Part shown: positions 8,433 to 17,391 of the stretch, one piece after another
How positions within the stretch are numbered: position 1 is the first letter of the stretch
Layout of the letters: each line of letters opens with the position of its first letter
Source of the DNA: Pseudodesulfovibrio sp.
GTDB lineage: Bacteria; Desulfobacterota; Desulfovibrionia; Desulfovibrionales; Desulfovibrionaceae
Direction of reading: 5' to 3'
Assembly: GCA_016744135.1 (NCBI GenBank)
Contig: JADGEX010000002.1
Coordinates: forward strand, 496,001-560,000
Length of the DNA stretch: 64,000 bases
Notes under the pieces: model-generated
Seen by the model: the letters and a program-made list of their open reading frames with translations, nothing else
What the model was told of the DNA's origin: nothing
Database searches by the model: none
Program-made: the position numbers and the translations under genes

Positions 8433-9086
8433 ATGGATAAACCGATAGAAAATTTTTGGGATATTAATCTTAGGGAATTGAAGCAGCGGTTGACCAAGAA
8501 TGGATTTGATGTCTATTTGGCGGACTCGGCAGACTCTGCCAAAAGTATTGTCACCGATGAAATCCTGCCTCAGCTTAAGCCTCAAACCGTATCCTGGGGT
8601 GGTTCGTTAACTTTGGCTGCCACTGGACTGCATGAATTTTTACGGGATAGTGACGAGTATGAGTCGTTGGATACTTGGGATAAGTCCCTGTCCAATGAGG
8701 ACAAAAATGAACGCCGTCGGCAGGCACTGCTGGTTGATTGTTTCTTTTGCGGGACCAATGCCATCACCGAAGATGGGCATCTCGTGAATCTGGATATGAT
8801 TGGCAACAGGACAGGAGCCATTACTTTCGGTCCTAAAAATGTGGTCATTTTGGTCAGTCGGAATAAACTTGTTCCAGATCTTCAGCGGGCCATGGACCGG
8901 ATCAAGGAATATGTCGCCCCGGTTAACGCCATGCGGCTGGATATGAAGACTCCGTGCGTCAAGGCTGGATACTGTATGGATTGTGATTCTCCTCAACGTA
9001 TTTGTAATGTCTGGACTATTACCGAAAAATCTTTTCCCAAGGGACGAATCAAGGTTGTTTTGATTAATGATGATCTCGGTTTCTAA
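8433..9086 (+). CDS. LUD-domain (DUF162, LutC/YkgG-like) protein
   Basis: A 217-residue protein of the lactate-utilisation (LUD) family; relatives LutB/LutC take part in L-lactate oxidation, but stand-alone members are mostly uncharacterised. Features: VSWGGSLTLAATGLHEFL, then ALLVDCFFCGTNAITEDGHL and NVVILVSRNKLV, all typical. The C-terminus has a cysteine cluster (CVKAGYCMDCDSPQRIC) that could hold a metal or Fe-S cluster. The start is ATG 8433 with SD GGAGAG; an in-frame ATG at 8307 lies before the promoter. UPF0280 follows in the same direction. Confidence 0.85.
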   Translation: MDKPIENFWDINLRELKQRLTKNGFDVYLADSADSAKSIVTDEILPQLKPQTVSWGGSLTLAATGLHEFLRDSDEYESLDTWDKSLSNEDKNERRRQALLVDCFFCGTNAITEDGHLVNLDMIGNRTGAITFGPKNVVILVSRNKLVPDLQRAMDRIKEYVAPVNAMRLDMKTPCVKAGYCMDCDSPQRICNVWTITEKSFPKGRIKVVLINDDLGF

Positions 9087-9163
9087 AAAAGTGTGGATAA
9101 CGTGTTCGTAACCTTGTTCCTTTACTGTTCCCAATTAGGAACATTCGTCGGGAGTCGTTGGTA

Positions 9164-9910
9164 ATGGCGGGTCGTCATCTTTCCACAGATCGTATCTATC
9201 GTGACCTTGTCCAGCCACATTCTGGTGAGGTGCGTTTTCAGGTTGCTATGGAACAGACAGATCTGCTTGTTGTTGCAGAGTGTGATTTGCAGGAGGACAT
9301 TGCAGCTTTTGTCAGGAAGGTTCGCGGAGATCTGAAGAATTGGATCATGTTTCATCCAGAGTTCGCAGAGAGCCTTGTGCCGATATCAGTCTCAGAAGAT
9401 GCGCCTGATATCATTCGGGACATGGCGCAAGCCAGTGCTGTATGCGGTGTCGGCCCCATGGCTGCTGTGGCTGGCGCAATCGCTCAGGCTGTTGGAGACG
9501 CATTTGTTGGTCGTAGTCCAAATCTTCTTGTGGAAAATGGTGGTGATACGTACATGCACTCTACGCGTGAGCGTGTGGTGGCTTTGTTATCCGAGCCTGA
9601 ATCCGGGGCTTCCATCGGGTTGCGGCTTGAGGCGGGCGGATTTCCGACAGCGATTTGTGCTTCTAGCGGCACCATCGGTCATTCTTTGAGCCTGGGGTCG
9701 GGGGATCTAGTGGCTGTACGTGCACGTGATGCCCGGTTTGCAGATGCCGCAGCCACGGCCTTGTGCAATGAATTACGGTCAGAGGATGATATGGATCGTG
9801 TGCTTAAACGTGCCAAGCAGTTTGCAGAGTATGGTTTGGAGGGCGTATTTGCCCAATATGATCAGAAGGTTGCTGCCTGGGGTGACCTCGAATTGGTGGC
9901 GTTGGATTAA
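9164..9910 (+). CDS. UPF0280 family protein (ApbE-like fold)
   Basis: A 248-residue protein of the UPF0280 family, distantly related to ApbE FAD:protein FMN transferases, with no assigned role. Typical stretches are VGPMAAVAGAIAQAVGD, then NLLVENGGDTYM and AICASSGTIGHSLSLGSGD. The start ATG at 9164 has GGGAG nine bases upstream; a TTG at 9158 is too close to that SD. It follows the LUD gene by about 80 bases, and its stop overlaps the convergent GNAT gene by four bases. Members are common in anaerobes with respiratory flavoproteins, so a link with the LUD protein is an inference. Confidence 0.85.
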   Translation: MAGRHLSTDRIYRDLVQPHSGEVRFQVAMEQTDLLVVAECDLQEDIAAFVRKVRGDLKNWIMFHPEFAESLVPISVSEDAPDIIRDMAQASAVCGVGPMAAVAGAIAQAVGDAFVGRSPNLLVENGGDTYMHSTRERVVALLSEPESGASIGLRLEAGGFPTAICASSGTIGHSLSLGSGDLVAVRARDARFADAAATALCNELRSEDDMDRVLKRAKQFAEYGLEGVFAQYDQKVAAWGDLELVALD

Positions 9911-10446
9911 CGAAGCAATTTGCCGTAAATCCAAAGATCAGTGGTCTTGTCCCATTTTTTGACTACGCCTTTGCGGACGCCTTCCTTGATGAAGCCATTC
10001 TTGGTCAGTACACGCTCCGAGGCTGGGTTCCAGCCATATCCCGTAGCCGACAGTTGTTTAATGTCGGTTTCGTCGTGCATGTATGTCACGAGAGCACCAA
10101 GAATTTCAGTAGCGATTCCCTGCCCCCAGTATTCCACACCAAGCCAATAGCCGATGACGGCGGTGTGGCTTTGGACGTCAGTTCCGCGAATAGCTCCACA
10201 TCCACCGACGAGAGTGCCGTCAAGCAGGACGGCGAATTGCCATGTCCCGTTCCCGGTGTCGGTGGTGTTGAACATAATAAAACGTTGCGCGGCCTGGCTG
10301 TCGAACGGGTAGGGGAACTTGTATGAGGTGTTCCAGGAAATATCTCGGGTATTTGCAATGGATGAGAGGCGTGAGGCGTCGTCCATGCACCATGAACGGA
10401 GAGTGCACCGTTGCGTGTGCACTGTAATGTCGGAAAAGTTAGGCAT
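9907..10446 (-). CDS. GNAT acetyltransferase, RimJ/RimL type
   Basis: A 179-residue GCN5-related N-acetyltransferase, probably acetylating a protein N-terminus, amino acid or small amine with acetyl-CoA. It starts FSDITVHTQRCTLRSW and has GTLVGGCGAI, IGYWLGVEYWGQGIATE (acetyl-CoA loop) and GYGWNPASERVLTKNGF, the RimJ/L pattern. No good SD precedes the ATG at 10446. It lies 15 bases after the Crp-like gene, so co-transcription is likely. The substrate is unknown. Confidence 0.85.
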   Translation of the reverse strand: MPNFSDITVHTQRCTLRSWCMDDASRLSSIANTRDISWNTSYKFPYPFDSQAAQRFIMFNTTDTGNGTWQFAVLLDGTLVGGCGAIRGTDVQSHTAVIGYWLGVEYWGQGIATEILGALVTYMHDETDIKQLSATGYGWNPASERVLTKNGFIKEGVRKGVVKKWDKTTDLWIYGKLLR

Positions 10447-10461
10447 GATGTGGCCGTTTGG

Positions 10462-11115
10462 TTATTCTTTTTTTTGCATGACCGCGTGGAGCATTTCTCG
10501 TTCGCGGATGCGAATGATGCGGTTGTCGTTAGCGTCACGACCGAGAATAAGCAACCCTTGATCTGCAAGCCCATGGATGTATTGTTCGATTTTTTCCGTG
10601 GTGGTCACGAAGGTGTCGGCAAAGGTTTTGATCGTGGGGTTGTATTTTAATTCCATCTTTCCACAAGTCGAGAACAGGTCGAAGATGCGAACGATGCCGA
10701 GGCCGATGGAGGGGACTTTCATGGCCTTGCGGGTGGTGGTTTTGAGGCGACTGACCAGAACAGTGATTATCGAGGCGATCACTTTGGGTGAATCGTGCAT
10801 GAATTCATCCAGATCATCCTTTGTCACCACAACAACTTTGGAGTCTTCAAGGGCGATGGCTGTGGCTGTGCGCACTCCATCATCAAGGAAGAGGGCCATT
10901 TCACCGAAAATCGAGATGGGGTTGAGAATTGCGAAAACTTTTTTGTGACTTTCTATTATGCCGGAAATTTCGATTTTGCCTTCAGTTAGAATATAGGCCG
11001 CATCTCCTTTGCTTCCTTCATTGAAGACTGCGTTATGCTTGAGCACATTGCGCATCAGGTAATTCCCTCGGGAAACCTGCTTCATTTGGACTGTCTGTTG
11101 TGCGATGATGGACAC
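10462..11115 (-). CDS. Crp/Fnr-type cyclic-nucleotide-binding-domain protein
   Basis: A 217-residue protein with an N-terminal cNMP-binding beta-barrel (about 20-130: FNEGSKGDAAYILTEGKIEI, FGEMALFLDDGVRTATAIA). A C-terminal part (about 150-215) looks like a degenerate winged helix (TIKTFADTFVTTTEKIEQYI, LADQGLLILGRD). The phosphate-binding cassette keeps FGEMAL..RTATA, so nucleotide binding is plausible. The start is GTG with GAGGAG seven bases upstream. It could be a transcription regulator or an effector-binding signal protein. Confidence 0.75.
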   Translation of the reverse strand: MSIIAQQTVQMKQVSRGNYLMRNVLKHNAVFNEGSKGDAAYILTEGKIEISGIIESHKKVFAILNPISIFGEMALFLDDGVRTATAIALEDSKVVVVTKDDLDEFMHDSPKVIASIITVLVSRLKTTTRKAMKVPSIGLGIVRIFDLFSTCGKMELKYNPTIKTFADTFVTTTEKIEQYIHGLADQGLLILGRDANDNRIIRIREREMLHAVMQKKE

Positions 11116-11180
11116 GGAATTGCTCCTCTTTCAATGGCGTTACGTCTTTTTTTTTAGGCTTTTGGTGTTAGGCGTGACAG

Positions 11181-13082
11181 TTACTCTTTAACGATCGAGT
11201 TGCGCCCGGACTCTTTGGCCCTGTAAAGAGCGGCGTCCGCACGTTTGAGAATTCTGGCAACAGTATCATTTTCTTGAATGGAAGCAACGCCTATGCTGAC
11301 CGTGACGATTAATTTTGCTTCTTCTGTGGGGATAGGCTTGTTGGCCGCAATGGAACGGATGCGTTCCGCTACTTCCATAGCCCGCTCCTCATTTGTCTCA
11401 ACAAGGATGGCGGCGAATTCTTCACCGCCCAGACGTGCGAAGATATCGCTTTGTCGCAGGTCGGCTCGACAACGTAGGGCAAAGGTGCGCAAGACTTCAT
11501 CGCCGATAGCATGGCCGTAAGTGTCATTGACTCGTTTGAAATGATCGAGGTCAAACATGAGCACAGCCATGGAGCGATTAAAACGTTGCGTTCTGACAAT
11601 TTCGTCCCGTGCGATTTGGAAAAAAGCGTGACGGTTGTATGCCCCGGTGAGTTGGTCTCGGGTGGCCATCCGTTCAAGCTTGGCCTCCAAACGACGTTTT
11701 TCGGTTACGTCGAGGACAATGGAGTAGTGCAGTTGACGGTTGGCCAGAGATACCGGCCCGGTGAAGACTTCGACGTGACGTTTGGTGCCGTCTTTGAGTG
11801 TGTGGCAATGCTTGAAGTAGTTTCGTCGTTCTGTGGTCGCCTTCTGGAGTTCGTTGAACATTTCCTTGTCCGACATGCAGTCCAGGTCGCGGATGGACAT
11901 GGAGGTCAGTTCTTCATTGGAATATCCATAGTATTGGCAAGCCGCAGGGTTGACGAATTGGATGTTTGAATCCAAGGGGTCATGAAGCAGCATGACCGCT
12001 TTGTTGTCTTCAAAAAAAGCTCGATGCAGTTCATCTCGTTCTTTCAATGCCTTTCGAGCTTCCATCTGTGCTGTAACGTCTTGAAGAACACCGTTGAAGG
12101 AGTCGTCGGGGTTAATTCTGCCACTCATTTCGACCCAGATGATAGTTCCGTCTTTGCGGAGCAGTCTGGTTTGGAAATTGGAGATCTCCCCTGTGGTGTT
12201 GAGTTCAGTCCAGAGTTTTTCTCGATCTGTAATGTCGGCATAATGCAAGTTGGCATTTTCACCGTTCATTTCTTCGACGGATGCGTATCCCATGATTTCT
12301 GCGATAGTCTTATTGGCTTCTTTGATAGTGCCGTCAGGACGGACTTGATAAATGCCGACTAGCGCGTTGTCGAAAAGTTGGCGATATCGTTGTTTACTGT
12401 CGGCCAAGGCCGCTTCTTTTTGTGAGACATGTCGTATTAATGAATTGTGCGCTGAAATTACTTCGCCGATTTCATCGTTACTTTGCCATGATACCTGAGC
12501 CCATTGGCCGGTCCCTTCAGTGGCTCGGATAGCGTGCAGTAACTTTTTGAGCGGGGTGCCGATGGTGGAGTGGTAAGCATATATGCCCGCAATGGTGAAG
12601 ACGAGAATACTCAGAAAGAAACGTATGGCCTGTCCTGTGATATATTGGCGGAACTGTTTGTCCGCGTCGGCGTAAGAGTAATAGACTTCCAATCTGCCGA
12701 GATCAATGCGGCTCCCATCCGGTTGTTGTTTGTATATTTCTTGTTCAATAGTCAGGATCTCGGGATCTTCTTCGGGAAGCACTCCGTATGTAAGGAAGCT
12801 GCTGTCCTTCTGGTCGAACAGTTGCGCACCCATTATAGCCGGATTACTGGTAATAGTTCCAAGAGCACTGACCAACTCTTCAGTTTGAAAATTCCACATG
12901 AGATCGTCAAGGATTCGACTGAGGGAAGTGGCGAAGACCTCAACGTCGGTATCGATTTCATTTCTGATGTCATGCTGGGTCGTGTATCCGAAGAACAACA
13001 TTATCAGAAGGGCAGCCGTAAGAAGAGGAGGAAGCGTTCGCGCTAGAAATTTGATGAAGAGTGAGTTGGAATAAGAGGACAT
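11181..13082 (-). CDS. Membrane PAS-PAS-GGDEF diguanylate cyclase
   Basis: A 633-residue signalling enzyme predicted to make cyclic di-GMP. N-terminal membrane helix (FLARTLPPLLTAALLIMLFF), a periplasmic sensor segment, a second helix (about 170-190, FFLSILVFTIAGIYAY) and a HAMP-like linker. Two PAS domains follow (about 240-350 and 360-475) and a C-terminal GGDEF domain (about 480-630) with the active-site loop GGEEF and an RxxD inhibitory site (RQSD) five residues before it. The start ATG 13082 has AAGG upstream and follows the thiamine-binding-like gene by seven bases; a GTG at 13112 would overlap that gene. Confidence 0.92.
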   Translation of the reverse strand: MSSYSNSLFIKFLARTLPPLLTAALLIMLFFGYTTQHDIRNEIDTDVEVFATSLSRILDDLMWNFQTEELVSALGTITSNPAIMGAQLFDQKDSSFLTYGVLPEEDPEILTIEQEIYKQQPDGSRIDLGRLEVYYSYADADKQFRQYITGQAIRFFLSILVFTIAGIYAYHSTIGTPLKKLLHAIRATEGTGQWAQVSWQSNDEIGEVISAHNSLIRHVSQKEAALADSKQRYRQLFDNALVGIYQVRPDGTIKEANKTIAEIMGYASVEEMNGENANLHYADITDREKLWTELNTTGEISNFQTRLLRKDGTIIWVEMSGRINPDDSFNGVLQDVTAQMEARKALKERDELHRAFFEDNKAVMLLHDPLDSNIQFVNPAACQYYGYSNEELTSMSIRDLDCMSDKEMFNELQKATTERRNYFKHCHTLKDGTKRHVEVFTGPVSLANRQLHYSIVLDVTEKRRLEAKLERMATRDQLTGAYNRHAFFQIARDEIVRTQRFNRSMAVLMFDLDHFKRVNDTYGHAIGDEVLRTFALRCRADLRQSDIFARLGGEEFAAILVETNEERAMEVAERIRSIAANKPIPTEEAKLIVTVSIGVASIQENDTVARILKRADAALYRAKESGRNSIVKE

Positions 13083-13089
13083 AGCGGCC

Positions 13090-13389
13090 TTACCGTCGTT
13101 TGTCTTGGACACTACGTACTTTGTTGGTGAGGCCGTTGCTGCGTCCTTTTTTGCAGTCGGCTTTGAAGTTCAGAAAAATACGGTCAGAATCATCTTTGAT
13201 TTCTTGATAACAGGCATCGACAACCGCCATGACCTCTCCCCATTCTCCTTCAATGGATGTACCCATGGGGCCGAGTTGGTATGACAGCCCGGATTGCTCA
13301 ATGATGTTAAGCGCTCGTGCTACATATGGACTCAGACTTTTGTCCCCTTTGTCCATGGGAAAAATGGAAAAATCGATGATGACGCTCAT
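13090..13389 (-). CDS. MTH1187/YkoF-like thiamine-binding-family protein
   Basis: A 99-residue protein of the MTH1187/UPF0045 family, small ferredoxin-like-fold proteins some of which bind thiamine. It reads MSVIIDFSIFPMDKGDKSLS, then YVARALNIIEQSGLSYQLGPMGT and EGEWGEVMAVVDACYQEI, close to the family pattern. The start at 13389 has SD AAGGA; the upstream in-frame extension to 13551 lacks an SD and is not family-like. It probably shares a transcript with the downstream diguanylate cyclase. Confidence 0.82.
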   Translation of the reverse strand: MSVIIDFSIFPMDKGDKSLSPYVARALNIIEQSGLSYQLGPMGTSIEGEWGEVMAVVDACYQEIKDDSDRIFLNFKADCKKGRSNGLTNKVRSVQDKRR

Positions 13390-13743
13390 GAAAATCCTTG
13401 AAAGTAAAAGTGAAATTTTAGAATTATCAACAGTACTATAGTCTAGGTTCATGGAGGTGTCCAAGTCAATTATATTTGGAACAACTGTGTTACGAAAAAA
13501 AGAGATTTGAAACATGGATAAGTTTGTGTGAACGGTTGTGAATTGTTGCACTTATGTCCATTGAGAATATGGGATAAATTGGCTTGCTGCCGGGGTTTTG
13601 AGGCTGTTTTTGACTCTCAAAAAGAGTGCTGTCAGAGCATGTAGCGTGCCGATTCGCTTGAAAGTTTTTTACAGTTCCCTATTGATTTTGTTTGTAAACC
13701 GCGCTACGAGATTGTTAATTAATTTTTCCGGGGGGTTATAGCA
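13390..13743. other. Intergenic region upstream of hynBA
   Basis: About 350 bases between the divergent thiamine-binding-like gene and the structured part of the hynBA leader. AT-rich with several T-tracts; no credible ORF. I see no convincing sigma-54 (GG-N10-GC) or clean sigma-70 site, although a promoter for hynBA must lie here or just downstream. Confidence 0.5.
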
Positions 13744-13833
13744 CGAACTCGGGAAAAGAGTGTTAAAAGTGCTACGTTTATTGAAAGCGTAGCATAAAAG
13801 ATGGTTTAGGTCCGAGTTCGGGCGTGTGCCCGA
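13744..13833 (+). promoter_or_regulatory. Structured leader before hynBA with competing hairpins
   Basis: CGAACTCGG (13744-13752) is complementary to CCGAGTTCG (13812-13820), enclosing a perfect hairpin TGCTACG (13770-13776) / CGTAGCA (13788-13794). The 3' arm of the outer stem overlaps another hairpin, TCGGGC (13818-13823) / GCCCGA (13828-13833), so both cannot form fully at once. It lies 68 bases before the hynB ATG. The nested, mutually exclusive pairing suggests a regulatory leader RNA; the ligand or regulator is unknown. Confidence 0.45.
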
Positions 13834-13900
13834 CGGTTATGCAAAGAGGATAACGGTGTTCTCACGTCATAACAGACTCATTTTATTACGGAGGTGTTCT

Positions 13901-14887
13901 ATGAAATTTTCCGTAGGTCATGGCAAGGAAGGAGCCGTGGAACGGCTGGAAAAACGCGGTGTCTCTCGCCGTGATTTCATGAAGTTCTGCGGAACCGTGG
14001 CCGCAGTGATGGGCATGGGTCCGGCTTTCGCTCCGAAAGTCGCCGAAGCTCTCACAAGTGACAACAGGCCCGACGTCGTTTGGCTGCACAATGCTGAATG
14101 TACTGGTTGTTCCGAATCCATTCTGAGGACTGTCGAGCCTTATGTCGATGCCCTTATTCTGGACTACATCTCGCTGAACTACCATGAGACTCTCATGGCA
14201 GCAGCGGGCCACGCAGCTGAAAAAGCTCTGTGGGATACCGTCGCTGGCGGCAACTTTGTTGCAGTCATCGAAGGTGGCGTTCCCACCGCTCCGGCTGGAA
14301 CAGCCATGGAGCCTGGTGCACACGGTAAGGTTGGCGGGCATACAATGCTCGAAAACACTACCAAGGTCGTTGAGGCCGCTGCCGCTACCATTACATACGG
14401 TACCTGTGCCGCCTACGGTGGCGTACAGAAAGCCGCTCCGAATCCGACTGCCGCAAAGGGCGTTGGTGAACTGTTCCCCGGTAAGGCCATCATTAACGTG
14501 CCTGGCTGTCCGCCGAACCCGTTCTCCCTGGTTGGTACAATCGTGCATTTCCTGACCAAGGGCATCCCGGAACTCGACGATGTCGGCCGTCCGGTACCCT
14601 TCTACGGTGAAACCGTGCATGATAACTGCCCCAGGCAGGAGTTCTTTGATAATGACCAGTTTGCACCTTCCTTCGGTTCCGAGGAAGCTCGCAAGGGCTG
14701 GTGTCTGCGTAAGCTCGGTTGTCGCGGTCCTGAGACCTACAACAACTGCGCTACAGTCAAGTTCAATCAGTATAACTGGCCTGTCCAGGCTGGCCACCCC
14801 TGCATCGGCTGTTCTCAGCCTGATTTCTGGGATGGTGCTGACTGGGATGGCGAAACTCACATGTACGCCGACCTCACCGAACTGTAA
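13901..14887 (+). CDS. hynB: Periplasmic [NiFe] hydrogenase small subunit
   Basis: A 328-residue Fe-S subunit that relays electrons between the [NiFe] site of the large subunit and periplasmic cytochrome c3. A Tat signal ([10 protein letters not shown], residues 22-31, then a hydrophobic stretch ending near VAEAL) directs export of the folded heterodimer. Mature cysteines match the proximal cluster ([10 protein letters not shown]), [15 protein letters not shown], and the medial/distal clusters in the last 80 residues ([38 protein letters not shown]). SD GGAGGT precedes ATG 13901; upstream in-frame starts lie in the structured leader. hynA follows 67 bases downstream. Confidence 0.97.
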   Translation: MKFSVGHGKEGAVERLEKRGVSRRDFMKFCGTVAAVMGMGPAFAPKVAEALTSDNRPDVVWLHNAECTGCSESILRTVEPYVDALILDYISLNYHETLMAAAGHAAEKALWDTVAGGNFVAVIEGGVPTAPAGTAMEPGAHGKVGGHTMLENTTKVVEAAAATITYGTCAAYGGVQKAAPNPTAAKGVGELFPGKAIINVPGCPPNPFSLVGTIVHFLTKGIPELDDVGRPVPFYGETVHDNCPRQEFFDNDQFAPSFGSEEARKGWCLRKLGCRGPETYNNCATVKFNQYNWPVQAGHPCIGCSQPDFWDGADWDGETHMYADLTEL

Positions 14888-14954
14888 GTTCTGTGCGGCG
14901 TAACGTTTCGCTTAACTAAAGCAGACAAGTTAGAATTCTTAAGGAGGATACAAT

Positions 14955-16673
14955 ATGTCTGGTTGCTCCCCTAAAGCCGCCCCGATGGCGCACGGGAAAC
15001 ACGATGTCGTAGTTGACCCGGTCACTAGGATCGAAGGTCACCTTCGCGTTGAAGCCGTGGTCGAAGACGGCAAAATCGTAGACGTCCGCAGCAGCTCCCA
15101 GCTGTTCCGCGGTCTGGAGATCATCCTGAAAGGCCGTGATCCCCGCGATGCCCAGCACTTCACCCAGCGTTCTTGCGGTGTCTGCACTTACGTGCATGCA
15201 CTCGCATCCATCCGCTGTGTTGACAACGCCGTTGGCGTTGATAAAGAACTGCCCCACAATGCTACTATCATCCGTAACTTGGTGATGGCTGCGCAGTTCA
15301 TGCATGATCATATCGTGCATTTCTATCATCTGCATGCTCTTGACTTCGTCGATGTAACAGGTTGCCTGTCCGCCGACGTAGACAAGACCGCAGAAATCGC
15401 AGTTGCCGTTTCCAAGACTGTCCGTCAGGATCCGAAGATCGTTTCCAGCAAGGAAGACCTTCAGAAGACCAAGGACACCGTTAAGGGCATCGTCGACTCC
15501 GGTCGTCTCGGCATCTTCACCAACGCTTACTTCCTCGGTGGCCATCCGGCTTACGTCCTGCCGCCCGAAGTTAACCTGTTGGCTACCAATCACTATCTGA
15601 ATGCTCTGCACCTGCAAGTCAAGGCCGCTCGTGCCATGGCTGTCTTTGGTGCAAAGAACCCGCATACCCAGTTTACTGTCATGGGCGGCGTGACCTGCTA
15701 CGAAGGTCTCACCGACAAGTACATCAATGACTTCCTGGCTCTGTACTCTGACATCATGGACTTCATCCTTGATTGTTACATCCCTGACCTCATTGCTGTC
15801 GCCAGCTACTACAAAGACTGGGCTTCTATTGGTGGTACCACCAACTTCATGAGCTTCGGCGAATATCCCGCACAGGGCGGCGAAGCCGATCTGAACTCCC
15901 GCTATGTCAAGCCGGGCGTTATCATGAACCGTGACTTCACCAACGTGCAGGACTTTGATCCTTCCATGATCGAAGAACACGTCAAGCACTCCTGGTATAA
16001 GGAAGATTCTCCGAAGCATCCTTATGCAGGTGTCACTGATCCCATGTACACAAGCCTGGACGACAAGACCAAGTACTCCTGGATGAAGGCTCCTCGCTAC
16101 AACGGCAAAGCCGTTGAGGTTGGCCCCCTGGCTACTTGCCTCGTTAACTACGGTAAAGGTCAGCCCGAATTCGTCAAGTACACCAACTTCGTACTTGAAA
16201 AACTCGGCGTGGGCGCAGAAGCTCTGTTCTCCACTCTCGGTCGTACCGGCGCTCGCGGCATTGAATGCCTCGTAACCGCCCTCAAGACTGGTGATTGGGT
16301 CAACGACCTGAAAGAAAACGTTGCCAAGGGCAATATCGACATCTGCAAGGATTGGGATATGCCCGCCGAAGCACAGGGTGTCGGTTACGTCAACGCTCCT
16401 CGTGGTGCTCTGAGCCATTGGATGAGCATTAAAGACAGCAAGATCGACAACTTCCAGCTCGTGGTTCCGTCCACCTGGAACCTCGGCCCCCGCTGTGACA
16501 ATGACATTCCTGGTCCGACTGAAGAAGCTTTGCTGGACAACACACCGATCGCCGATCCGGAACGCCCGGTCGAGATCCTGCGTACCGTCCACTCCTATGA
16601 CCCCTGCATCGCCTGTGGCGTGCATGTCATTGACAACAAGACCGGTAACGTCAAGAAGTTCCGTATCCTGTAG
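14955..16673 (+). CDS. hynA: Periplasmic [NiFe] hydrogenase large subunit
   Basis: A 572-residue catalytic subunit for reversible H2 oxidation. The L1 motif RSCGVCTYVH (72-81) gives Cys74 and Cys77, and the L2 motif DPCIACGVH (549-557) gives Cys551 and Cys554, the four Ni ligands. These are cysteines with no in-frame TGA, so this is [NiFe], not [NiFeSe]. The 15 residues after His557 (VIDNKTGNVKKFRIL) are the peptide removed by the maturation protease after Ni insertion. There is no signal peptide; it is co-exported with HynB. SD AGGAGG precedes the ATG and a strong terminator follows. Confidence 0.98.
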   Translation: MSGCSPKAAPMAHGKHDVVVDPVTRIEGHLRVEAVVEDGKIVDVRSSSQLFRGLEIILKGRDPRDAQHFTQRSCGVCTYVHALASIRCVDNAVGVDKELPHNATIIRNLVMAAQFMHDHIVHFYHLHALDFVDVTGCLSADVDKTAEIAVAVSKTVRQDPKIVSSKEDLQKTKDTVKGIVDSGRLGIFTNAYFLGGHPAYVLPPEVNLLATNHYLNALHLQVKAARAMAVFGAKNPHTQFTVMGGVTCYEGLTDKYINDFLALYSDIMDFILDCYIPDLIAVASYYKDWASIGGTTNFMSFGEYPAQGGEADLNSRYVKPGVIMNRDFTNVQDFDPSMIEEHVKHSWYKEDSPKHPYAGVTDPMYTSLDDKTKYSWMKAPRYNGKAVEVGPLATCLVNYGKGQPEFVKYTNFVLEKLGVGAEALFSTLGRTGARGIECLVTALKTGDWVNDLKENVAKGNIDICKDWDMPAEAQGVGYVNAPRGALSHWMSIKDSKIDNFQLVVPSTWNLGPRCDNDIPGPTEEALLDNTPIADPERPVEILRTVHSYDPCIACGVHVIDNKTGNVKKFRIL

Positions 16674-16700
16674 TCTCTACAGATTCGAACGCACTTATAA

Positions 16701-16731
16701 GAGAGCTCGGCTTAGGCCGGGCTCTCTTTTT
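16701..16731 (+). terminator. Intrinsic terminator after hynBA
   Basis: GAGAGCTCGGC pairs with GCCGGGCTCTC (one G-T) around a short loop and is followed by TTTTT, 27 bases after the hynA stop. Confidence 0.85.
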
Positions 16732-16872
16732 GTCGTATGAATTTCATGTCTGCAATGATGTGAGTGCGTCGAAGAAAGGGACACTTGTAGTGGTGATTCT
16801 GATTGGGAGCGTGGTAGGAATTGACCGGCCGGATAAGCTGGGATACGAATTTGGGGCAGAGGGTAGAATCTT

Positions 16873-17364
16873 ATGAGCCGTAGAATGAAAAATGCTTTGC
16901 GTTACGTTAAAGCTGCGCCCTGGCCATATATGACCGGGGTGACATCATTACTGTTGGCCATTGGCCTCAAATGGGCAGGGATTATCCATTGGACAACTGG
17001 CGATTTCCCGCAGGCCGCTGTTTTTGGCTGGTGGGGAGTGTGCTGGTTGGTGGTTGCAGTATTCGCTTTGGCCGATGGTGTCTCTCGCCATAGGGAATAC
17101 AAGCGTATCAAGGGGATGTTGCTTAAATACGGTTTCAGCGAACGTATATTGGAACCATTGGCGCGTTCTCGATGCCAGCGGGATGCCGCACTTCACGCCG
17201 CTCGTGAGTCTGGACATTACGAACGTGCGAGAGACTATTTTCGTCAGCTTGGCTATCGTTGGTATCACATTCTGCCCGATACTGTCGTTCGTAATCCATT
17301 TTCTTTTATCAGCCCGACTTTTCTCCGTACTTCTTTCATGCCCGGCAAAAAAGCTCGGGTATAA
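16873..17364 (+). CDS. Small inner-membrane protein, function unknown
   Basis: A 163-residue basic protein with two predicted membrane helices (about 18-38, MTGVTSLLLAIGLKWAGII; and about 50-68, FGWWGVCWLVVAVFAL). A cytoplasmic C-terminal region follows, rich in Arg, with a segment (YGFSERILEPLARSRCQRDA) reminiscent of helical hairpins. I do not recognise a family. It is followed 27 bases later by an SMR transporter gene, so the two may be one operon. GAGGG lies about 10 bases before the ATG. Confidence 0.7.
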   Translation: MSRRMKNALRYVKAAPWPYMTGVTSLLLAIGLKWAGIIHWTTGDFPQAAVFGWWGVCWLVVAVFALADGVSRHREYKRIKGMLLKYGFSERILEPLARSRCQRDAALHAARESGHYERARDYFRQLGYRWYHILPDTVVRNPFSFISPTFLRTSFMPGKKARV

Positions 17365-17391
17365 CTGTCATCATATTCATCGGGATTTATC

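Noticed and set aside
13886-14860. 324-codon open frame on the minus strand
   Set aside because: Antisense of hynB; low-complexity, no family features.
15170-16620. Selenocysteine codon in the hydrogenase large subunit
   Set aside because: No in-frame TGA; both ligand motifs contain cysteines (C74, C77, C551, C554).
14916-16625. 569-codon open frame on the minus strand
   Set aside because: It is exactly antisense to hynA, whose protein matches the family throughout; the antisense product has no family features and no SD-led start.
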